Positions 36,661 through 45,000 of a stretch of DNA of 64,000 nt are shown piece by piece. The position numbers and the translations under genes were made by a program. Below the pieces are notes generated by a model, which saw only the letters and a list, made by a program, of their open reading frames with translations, did no database searches and was not told the origin of the DNA. Each line of letters opens with the position of its first letter. Position 1 is the stretch's first letter. This DNA is from Bacteroidia bacterium (lineage in GTDB: Bacteria; Bacteroidota; Bacteroidia; J057), in NCBI GenBank assembly GCA_030430575.1, contig JAUIKF010000005.1, positions 62,001-126,000 of the forward strand. The letters are read 5' to 3'.

Positions 36661-38025
36661 ATGATCAAAAAACCGAGACTGAGCTTTTGGCAGATCTGGA
36701 ATATGAATTTTGGTTTTTTCGGAATTCAGTTCAGCTTTGGCCTGCAGCAAAGCAACATGAGTGCGATTTACAAGTACCTCGGTGCAAGTGAGCATGATAT
36801 TCCCATTCTTTGGCTGGCTGGCCCTATCACAGGGCTGATTATCCAGCCGATCATCGGCGCGATGAGTGACGGCACTTGGTCGCCAAAATTTGGTAGGCGC
36901 AAGCCTTACTTCCTCATCGGTGCGTTGCTGGCGAGCTTTGCGCTAGTGTTTATGCCCTTTTCGCAGACGATATGGATGGCTGCTAGCCTCTTGTGGATTC
37001 TCGATGCGGGGAACAATATTGCGATGGAGCCTTACCGTGCATTTGTCTCTGACAAATTGGAGAAAAACCAGCTTTCGCTAGGCTTTCTGATGCAGAGCTT
37101 TTTCACGGGTTTAGGAAGTACATTGGCCAATTTCACTCCCGCTATTCTCATTTCCTTTGGCTATTTTGCTTTGGAAGATACGATGGAAAACGGGGTTACC
37201 GTATCTACCTACTGGGCCTTTGCTATTGGCGCTATTGCCTCTATTGTCAGTATCTTATATACTGTCTTTACTACGAGTGAATACCCGCCAACTGAGGAGG
37301 AATTGGCAGAATTACGTGCTGAAAAGGCAAAAGGAAACGTCATTGCCAGGATCTATCGTGACATTGCGGAAGCCATCAAGGTGATGCCCTTAACGATGAA
37401 GCAGCTCATTCCCGTGAAGTTCTTCACCTGGTATGCGATGTTTTGTTATTGGCAATACCTTACCTCTGCCTTGTCTTTATCCTTATTTGGTACCCTAGAT
37501 CAAAACACGGAGGGATTTAAATCTGCTCAAGTGCTGACAGGTCAAGTAAATGGAACTTATAACATCGTCTGTTTTGTATTGGCGTTTGCATTAGTGCCAT
37601 TGGCGATAAAAATAGGCGCTAAAGGCGTGCACTTTATCAGCTTATTATTAGGAGGAATTGGGTTGCTAATCATCCCTTACCTCAGTGCAACGGACATCTT
37701 ATTTAGCTTCCCTAATCCCTTTGGAGATGGATCGATTGAGATTGCGACCATTTACCTATTCACCTTAGGATTAGGGATTGCCTGGGCTTCCATCTTGGCT
37801 ATGCCTTACCAGCTATTGGCGGGTTCTATTCCGAAAGAGAAGACAGGCGTCTACATGGGGATTTTCAATATGTTTATTGTGATTCCCATGATCATCCAAA
37901 TCTTCACCATGCAGTATTTTGTGTATGACTGGCTGGGAAGTAATCCCATCAATGTCATCCGGCTGGCAGGCATCTTTCTCATTCTTGGCGGCGCTTTCAC
38001 TTTGCTTATAAAAGAAAACAAATGA
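36661..38025 (+). CDS. MFS sugar transporter, SLC45/sucrose-symporter-like
   Basis: 454 aa from the ATG at 36661 (MIKKPRLSFWQIWNMNFGFF); the frame is open to 36604 but those codons lack family features. Twelve membrane segments are predicted, with the signature SDGTWSPKFGRRKPYFLIGA after the second, as in GPH/SLC45-type disaccharide:proton symporters. It should carry a sugar across the inner membrane. It overlaps the glycosidase start by 4 bp. The probable sugar is sucrose or maltose, judged by family and the next gene. Confidence 0.85.
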   Translation: MIKKPRLSFWQIWNMNFGFFGIQFSFGLQQSNMSAIYKYLGASEHDIPILWLAGPITGLIIQPIIGAMSDGTWSPKFGRRKPYFLIGALLASFALVFMPFSQTIWMAASLLWILDAGNNIAMEPYRAFVSDKLEKNQLSLGFLMQSFFTGLGSTLANFTPAILISFGYFALEDTMENGVTVSTYWAFAIGAIASIVSILYTVFTTSEYPPTEEELAELRAEKAKGNVIARIYRDIAEAIKVMPLTMKQLIPVKFFTWYAMFCYWQYLTSALSLSLFGTLDQNTEGFKSAQVLTGQVNGTYNIVCFVLAFALVPLAIKIGAKGVHFISLLLGGIGLLIIPYLSATDILFSFPNPFGDGSIEIATIYLFTLGLGIAWASILAMPYQLLAGSIPKEKTGVYMGIFNMFIVIPMIIQIFTMQYFVYDWLGSNPINVIRLAGIFLILGGAFTLLIKENK

Positions 38026-39149
38026 ATTGGGTAACACGTGCGCAGGAACTGCTACGGGGGGCATGTACCCCCTGGGGAATAAAGGCTTCGCTGGTAGAGA
38101 AGGATAACTATGGGGCCATCTTCACCCGAGATGCTGTCATGGCAGGCGTTGCAGGAATCCTCTTGGAAGACCCTGTGATCATTGAAGGGATGAAAAAGAG
38201 CTTATTTCACCTCAAAGACCTGCAAGGCAAGCAAGGGCAAATAGCCTCCAATTTCACCGTCAAAGATGGAGAGGTTGCGAGCGTGAGTTTTGGCACGTTA
38301 AGCCCCAAGGTTGATGCTTGTACGTGGTACCTTGTTGGAGTGGGACTGATGCTAAAAGAAGGCTTGCTAGATAAGGCTGCCTACCAAGCCAGTGTTGAAA
38401 GTACCATTGCGTTATTGGATGCTTTAGAATACAATGGTAAGCACTTAATCTATATCCCCAAAGGGGGAAACTGGGCAGATGAGTACATCTATGAAGGCTA
38501 TGTGCTCTATGACCAAGTGCTTCGCGCCTGGGGCCTTGCGTTGCTTGCCCCTATCTATGACCAGCAGGAATGGTCGGATAAATCACAGGCGATTCTCGAA
38601 TGTATTCGGACCAGTTACACAGGACGCCAAAAACCCTATTTCTACTCTAGTTTTTACCCAGGAGGTGTTTTTGACAAATTTGATTTGGCTGCGCATGCAT
38701 TGGCAGGGATGATAATGGAGAAAGATGAGGTGTTTTTTGATAAATCACTGGATTGGATTTTTGAGGAATTTGTGGCAAATAATCTCCTCCCCCCTGCCTT
38801 TTATCCTGCCATCACAGAGCAGGATACCGAATGGGACATGCTGAGCAAGTATCATTTGTTTGATTTTAAAAACAAACCCCACCATTACCACAATGGAGGT
38901 ATCTGGTGGATTTGGCTGGGCTGGCTGGCGATTACGTTGGCGAGTTTTGGGAAAAAAGCATCCTTGCAACGCCTAGCCAAAAACGCATTTAACTACTTAG
39001 ATAATACCCCTCAATTCAATTTTGAAGAATATCTTTCAGCAGATAAATTGCGGCCATGCGGTACAGCAAAGTTATGCTACACCGCTACAGGCATCATTTT
39101 CCTGGCGCTCGCAAGCAAATCTTTTGATTTTTCAAAATTAAAAAAATAG
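38022..39149 (+). CDS. Glycoside hydrolase, (alpha/alpha)6 barrel, GH100 (neutral invertase)-like
   Basis: 375 aa, no signal peptide, so cytoplasmic. FTRDAVMAGVAGIL near residue 34 and KPHHYHNGGIWWIWLGW near 287-303 resemble the conserved RDF and YHNGGSWP motifs of GH100 invertases. The GKHLIYIPKGGNWADEYIYEG stretch near 140-160 could hold an active-site acid. It would split imported sucrose into glucose and fructose; activity on another disaccharide is possible because the family match is partial. It is coupled to the transporter by a 4-bp overlap. Confidence 0.65.
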   Translation: MNWVTRAQELLRGACTPWGIKASLVEKDNYGAIFTRDAVMAGVAGILLEDPVIIEGMKKSLFHLKDLQGKQGQIASNFTVKDGEVASVSFGTLSPKVDACTWYLVGVGLMLKEGLLDKAAYQASVESTIALLDALEYNGKHLIYIPKGGNWADEYIYEGYVLYDQVLRAWGLALLAPIYDQQEWSDKSQAILECIRTSYTGRQKPYFYSSFYPGGVFDKFDLAAHALAGMIMEKDEVFFDKSLDWIFEEFVANNLLPPAFYPAITEQDTEWDMLSKYHLFDFKNKPHHYHNGGIWWIWLGWLAITLASFGKKASLQRLAKNAFNYLDNTPQFNFEEYLSADKLRPCGTAKLCYTATGIIFLALASKSFDFSKLKK

Positions 39150-39156
39150 CATAGCC

Positions 39157-39789
39157 GTGATCAATGAGCGTATCGAGCTAGACGAGAAATATTATGACCT
39201 GACAACAGCTTTAATCAAAGAGTTGAATAATCGGTCATTGCTCAGCAAAGAGAAATTGGTGATCGGGATTTGTGGCGAATCAGGGAGCGGCAAATCTGTC
39301 ACGGCTATCTGCCTACAACGCATATTAGCCAAATCCCACATTCCTACCTTGGCCTTGCATCAAGACAGTTACTTCAAACTACCTCCTAAAGAAAACCACG
39401 AAAAGCGCAAAGCTGATTTGAACTGGGTGGGCCCTCAGGAGGTTCAGTTGGATTGGATGCAACGTCACATAGCATCATTTAAGTCAGGTGGAGAGGCCCT
39501 TATGGCCCCCGTGTTAGATTATGAAAAAAATGTCTTTTTACAACGGGCGGTAAACATCAAAGAAACTTCCATTTTGATTGTAGAAGGCGTTTATGCCTTT
39601 TTGCTGGAAGACTTTGATTTCAAAATCTTCATGGAAAGAACCTATAAGGATACCTTAGAGAAAAGAAAAAAACGGAGCCGTGAAGCTTATGATCCTTTTG
39701 TAGAGCAGGTGCTCGCCATCGAGCATTCACTGGTTGCCCCCCTCAAGATGCAAGCAGATGTGGTGGTGAAGAAAGATTATTCGCTATGA
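39157..39789 (+). CDS. P-loop kinase of the uridine kinase/phosphoribulokinase family
   Basis: 210 aa starting at a GTG (39157). The P-loop GESGSGKS lies near residues 41-48. HQDSYFKLPP near 69-78 and PVLDYEKN near 119-126 resemble the uridine-kinase substrate region, and VEGVYAFLL near 141-149 the second acidic strand. The gene begins 7 bp after the glycosidase gene, so it is likely in the same operon. A role in phosphorylating a released sugar or a nucleoside is possible; sequence alone does not tell. Confidence 0.72.
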   Translation: MINERIELDEKYYDLTTALIKELNNRSLLSKEKLVIGICGESGSGKSVTAICLQRILAKSHIPTLALHQDSYFKLPPKENHEKRKADLNWVGPQEVQLDWMQRHIASFKSGGEALMAPVLDYEKNVFLQRAVNIKETSILIVEGVYAFLLEDFDFKIFMERTYKDTLEKRKKRSREAYDPFVEQVLAIEHSLVAPLKMQADVVVKKDYSL

Positions 39790-39863
39790 TGAGTCGTATT
39801 GATCAAACGATATACAGCATAATTCAACAATGCCTCTAATTCCAATCAGTCAATTCATCAGCC

Positions 39864-41795
39864 CTAAGGTAAAAACGCAGATTTGAGCTGCGAAAGATTC
39901 TCCCCCGCGACCAACCCTTCATGCACCCCTTCAATAAAATCCCCTGTCCAATGCTGGACATAGTAGGTGCTGATAAGCAGGGCTTCTTCATACGATTCGG
40001 CTTCTAAGGCACATTGTAGCGCGATTCTATGCGCTTCTTGCAAGGACGGGTAGCCCGTTCGCGTCAGGATTTTGGCCTGTTCAAAGGCATCTTTGAACGC
40101 GCCTTGCCTGAAATAGACCTCGGTCATTCGCAAGGGGAGTTCCTTTAATCCGTCAAAATATGTCCTTGCCTCTTTATAGCGCGCCAAAGCCAAGTCAAAT
40201 TCTTTTCTGTCTTGATGAAACTTGCCTTGCTCCATCAGGATATTGCCAAACTCATAGTCGATTCCTTTTTGTGCGTAAGGGCGAAATTTGTCAATTAAAT
40301 GATCGATGCCTTTTACATCCGATTTGCCCGAATTTCGGCAAAGGATCGCCAGGCCAACCGTCTCACTGGAAAAGGCGTAGTAAGTCGTGAAACTCCGAAA
40401 AGCAATGGATTCCAGGCGATCAGCCAGGGCGTCTCTATGGTAATGAATGGGAAAAATAGAAAAGGTAAGGACGATGACCGCCAGGCTATTAAACAAGAAT
40501 TGGGAGGTGAGAAAATCCTTTTCCACTTCCTTGAACAGCAAACAACTCATCACTAGCAAAGGAATAGCTGGCAGCGCAAACAAATCCCAGTCTCTGGGCA
40601 TAGAGATGAGTGGATTTACCACAAAAAACAGGGCCGCATATAAGGCCAATACCGTCGCAGCAATAATGACGGAAGGTTGATTCCAGGCCTTTTGCCTTTT
40701 CTTCGAAAGCGTAACAGTGCTCATGATCATCAGCGCGACTGGGGACCAGCAGAGGTGTAAATTGAAGTAATCCCAGAGATGATTGAAGCTCAGCAAGTTG
40801 TAGCGATCTAGTGGGGGTTCTGGACTAAAAAGTGGGAGAAACAGGTGCTCATTGCTGTACACACGCCCATTGCGAAAACTCCTGTCATCTATATGGTCGC
40901 CAAAATAAAAGAAGTATAACACCAGCCCTGCCAAGGTGATGGGAATTAGGATAAAATAGCTCATCTTTCGCCATGAGAGGGTTTGTTTGTAAAAGTGATG
41001 GACAAACAGATAAGCCAATATTGGGGCAAGCAATAGCGCAATGGAATGAGCTTTCATCGCTACGATCAGCAGGCCTGTGAGCAAGGCCAATCTTTTCCAG
41101 GATAATTGGTCTACAAACAACACTGCAAGCACGATCCAGAGCAAGTTGAGGAGATAGATCGGCGCATAGATCTCCATATGTCCCAAAAAGAACAGGACGA
41201 AAGGCGCTGCAAGTCCTGCGAGTGCCAGGATGATTTTGGGAACAAGGAATGTTAACTGTCGATTGACAAAAAAGAGCCATACAAAGGCAAATAGCCCCCC
41301 AAAGACCGCATTCATCAGGTTGAATGCCTCAAAATAAGTCATATTAAAGAAATAGGCGATATAGGTGACCACGGCCAGGATGGTCTGTTCGCCCGCGCCA
41401 CCGTCGAGGCTGAAGCTGAAAAAGGCTTCATGGGTTCCTTCAGGGATGAAGGGGACAGCCTTAGACTTGATATTGAGGTATTTGAAAGCATCTCCATAAA
41501 AGGAATCTACCACTGGATACGCCCATATAAGGGCCATGAAAAGTATGGAGACAAGCAGGAAAATAGGGGGCTTTATGGGAACGGTTGAGGTAAGGGGTAA
41601 ACGGTTTGGGAGAAATTGTAGGCCAAAAAGAAAGAAAGCAAAAAAAAGGATAACTCCCTGCTGAAGGCTTGGTAGAAAAGCCAAGAAGTGTGTACCCCAA
41701 AACAAGTCTGGAAAGCAGTATCCCAGGCCATATAATAGAAACCAACAGACGGTCAGGCCCTGGATTGCTGTGTTCTGGAAGGCATTCACTTTCAT
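39864..41795 (-). CDS. Polytopic membrane protein with C-terminal TPR-like repeats
   Basis: About 643 aa from the ATG at 41795 (MKVNAFQNTAIQGLTVCWFL); the frame is open to 41879 (MYTLWFSII), a hydrophobic stretch that could be an alternative N-terminus. About twelve membrane segments precede residue 480, in the style of GT-C/PMT-like glycosyltransferases (a WAYPVVDSFYGDAFKY loop after the second or third segment). The C-terminal 150 residues are helical pairs resembling TPRs (FEFDLALARYKEARTYF-type). Function unknown. Confidence 0.6.
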   Translation of the reverse strand: MKVNAFQNTAIQGLTVCWFLLYGLGYCFPDLFWGTHFLAFLPSLQQGVILFFAFFLFGLQFLPNRLPLTSTVPIKPPIFLLVSILFMALIWAYPVVDSFYGDAFKYLNIKSKAVPFIPEGTHEAFFSFSLDGGAGEQTILAVVTYIAYFFNMTYFEAFNLMNAVFGGLFAFVWLFFVNRQLTFLVPKIILALAGLAAPFVLFFLGHMEIYAPIYLLNLLWIVLAVLFVDQLSWKRLALLTGLLIVAMKAHSIALLLAPILAYLFVHHFYKQTLSWRKMSYFILIPITLAGLVLYFFYFGDHIDDRSFRNGRVYSNEHLFLPLFSPEPPLDRYNLLSFNHLWDYFNLHLCWSPVALMIMSTVTLSKKRQKAWNQPSVIIAATVLALYAALFFVVNPLISMPRDWDLFALPAIPLLVMSCLLFKEVEKDFLTSQFLFNSLAVIVLTFSIFPIHYHRDALADRLESIAFRSFTTYYAFSSETVGLAILCRNSGKSDVKGIDHLIDKFRPYAQKGIDYEFGNILMEQGKFHQDRKEFDLALARYKEARTYFDGLKELPLRMTEVYFRQGAFKDAFEQAKILTRTGYPSLQEAHRIALQCALEAESYEEALLISTYYVQHWTGDFIEGVHEGLVAGENLSQLKSAFLP

Positions 41796-41951
41796 GCTTA
41801 CAAATATGCGGATGTCTGAGCTTGGGAACAATAATTCAAAAGGCACTAGTGTAATAATGGAAAACCATAAAGTGTACAATTACTACTAGGTAATTATACG
41901 TAAATATGTAATTTACCCATTTGTCAGCTTTTATCTCCCCGATAGATTGCG

Positions 41952-41959
41952 TATTTTTG
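41952..41959 (+). promoter_or_regulatory. Candidate -7 element for the S74/T9SS repeat protein
   Basis: TATTTTTG is an exact TAnnTTTG match, 100 bp upstream of the ATG at 42060. No clear TTTG at the standard spacing. Confidence 0.4.
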
Positions 41960-42059
41960 ATTAACTGCCACACTTCCAGAGTTTCTTGAAGCCTCAAGAA
42001 TTGACATCATTTGTTTTCTCACTCGAACACCTTTCATATCACATTTAACCCCATTCACT

Positions 42060-45000
42060 ATGAAAACCAAACTGCTCCCCCAGTTTATCTTTCTATTTGT
42101 TTTTGGATTCCTGCACGTTTCACTTGCTCAAGACGGCAATCACGTCGACGGCGATGGCGCTGGCATCAGCCTGACTTTTGGCGATTACAATACCTTTGTT
42201 GGTGACTCTGCGGGTAAATTTGAAGATAGAGGACAGTACAATTCCTATTTTGGACACGGTGCAGGATTATATACTTCGGGTGCCGATTTTTCGACCATGA
42301 TCGGTTATCAGGCTGGGTACCTTCACGATGATGCGCAGGACTGTACATATCTAGGGTATCGAGCTGGTTACCAAGCAGATGGCACTGACAATACCTTCCT
42401 TGGGAAAGACGCAGGTCTTTCCAATACTACAGGCTACGACAACCTGTTTGTAGGAGAAGAATCGGGAGAACTCAATACGATAGGACACGACAATACCTAT
42501 ATAGGCGAAGACGCAGGGCGAAATTTTATTAAAGCCAATTATAATGTCTTTGTAGGCACAGGTGCAGGATACGGCACCACCTCTAATGACATATATGGCA
42601 ACCCTCCCAGGCCCAAAAGTAATGGCAGCCGCAATACAGGCGTCGGTTACCAGGCGCTATACGATGTGGATGAAGGCTTCAGTAATACAGCGTTGGGCGA
42701 CTCAGCAGGGACAGATATTGGCAACGGTATCTTCAATACCATGATTGGGCAAGGTGCTGGCGCGGCTACAGAACATGCGGATCACAATACCTTCTTAGGG
42801 GCGAGAGCTGGTTATGACAATAATCGTACGAACACTATCGAAGATGCCGACTTTAACACCTATGTCGGCTCCCATACGGGGTATACCAACCGTACAGGAG
42901 AAAATAATGCAGGCTTGGGAGCTTATGCCGATTTCAACAACACGCATCGTGAGCGGACTACTTTTGTGGGAGCTTTTGCCGAAGTAAAGCACCACGATGT
43001 GGTCTTACTGGGCTATAAATCCGAATCTACGGGGCAATATGGGATAGGTATAGGAAATTTGTCAAAAGTTAAAAGTGAATCTGCCATAGCTTTTGGCTAC
43101 CAGTCTCTTGTGGAGACAAATTCTAATTTTGCCATGGCATTTGGGCGAGAAGCAAAGATCATCAATGGAAATCGGTCAATCGGAATAGGGTACCGGAATC
43201 ATATAAATGGAAGACGATCTATTGGAATAGGTGCTCAGGATTCGGTTCTGGCTGATAGCTCTATCGGGATAGGACTTTTGTCAAAAGTGACGGGGGCACA
43301 CTCTATCGGCATCGGTTCGGGAGCCGCCGTAGGCGGCATATACAGCCTCGCCATCGGCGAAGGCGCCAATGTGGGGCCCAACAGCAAATACGCCGCCGCT
43401 ATCGGCGCAGGTGCTTCTGCCAATTGTGACAATTGCCTAGTGCTGGGCGGCACTTCCGCCACCAATAGGGTGAGCGTAGGGGTGGGCACCTCTGCCCCCA
43501 ATGAGCATGCTGCTGTCGACTTAAAAGATGTGGATAGAGGTTTTTTGGTCAATCGATTGACCAGTACTGAAAGAAGCCTTTTTGGCTCTTCTCTGGGAGT
43601 TGCCGAAAAAGGCATGATGGTCTACGATACCGATGACATGATCCTCTACCTTTGGGATGGAACCGATTGGCAAAGTTCTGAAGGAACGGGTTCTGACGAC
43701 CAAAATCTGACCTTGGTGGGAGATGCCCTTTCTATAGAAAGTGGGAATACGGTGAACCTTAATAAATACCTTGACAATACCGATAATCAGAACCTGACCC
43801 TATCGGGGACTACCCTTTTCCTGACAGGGGATGCCACATCCGTAGACCTAATCAATTTCCTCGACAATACTGATGCGCAAAACATGTCCCTCTCAGGCAA
43901 TACGCTCAGCCTGACAGGCGATGCTACGCCAGTGGACCTGTCGAAGTACCTCGACAATACAGATGCCCAGGACATGTCGCTGACTGGCAATACGCTGAGC
44001 CTGACAGGAGATGCTTCTTCGGTAGATTTGACCAAATACCTTGACAATACCGATGCCCAAGACATGTCTTTGACGGGCAATACGTTGAGCTTAACGGGGG
44101 ATGCCTCTTCAGTGGATTTGGCTAAATACCTCGACAATACCGATGCTCAAGACCTGTCTTTGACAGGCAATACCCTCAGCTTGACAGGGGATGGCACCAG
44201 TGTCAACCTAGCTCCTTATCTGGACAATACAGATGACCAAACCCTTTCGCTTTCAGGGAACTTTCTGTTCATTTCAGATGGGAATTCTGTAAACCTTGAA
44301 AACCTGTCCATCGGGTCAGACGATCAGTCTCTTTCCTTAAATGGCAGTTTCCTCAGCATAGAAGATGGAAATTCCATTGACCTTACGCCTTTCCTCGACA
44401 ATACAGACAATCAAGATTTGTCTTTGACAGGCAATACGCTGAGCCTGACAGGAGATGCTTCTTCCGTAGATTTGTCCTCCTTCCTGGACAATACCGATTC
44501 GCAGGACCTGTCTTTGACAGGCAATACCTTAAGCCTCACGGGGGATGCCACTACCATAGACCTGTCAGGGTACTTAGACAATACTGACGCGCAGAACCTA
44601 TCTCTGAGCGGTTCCATGCTCTCTATTGGCGGGGGGAATACCGTAGACTTGAGCGGCGTCTTGTCTGGGGCTGGAACGGACGATCAGTTGTTGTCATTGG
44701 CGGGCAATTCGCTGAGTATAGAATCTGGGAACGCTATAGACCTTTCTCCTTATCTCGACAATACTGACAACCAGGACCTGAGCTTGACGGGCAACTCGCT
44801 GAGCCTGACAGGCGATGCCTCCCCTGTCGATTTATCAGGCTACCTCGACAATACCGATGCGCAGGACCTGACCTTGACAGGCAATACCCTTAGCCTGACA
44901 GGTGATGCAACTTCTGTAGACCTTTCAAACTACCTGGACAATACAGATGCACAAACCCTTTCTTTTACTGGGACAAACCTCTCTATTGCTGGTGGCAATA

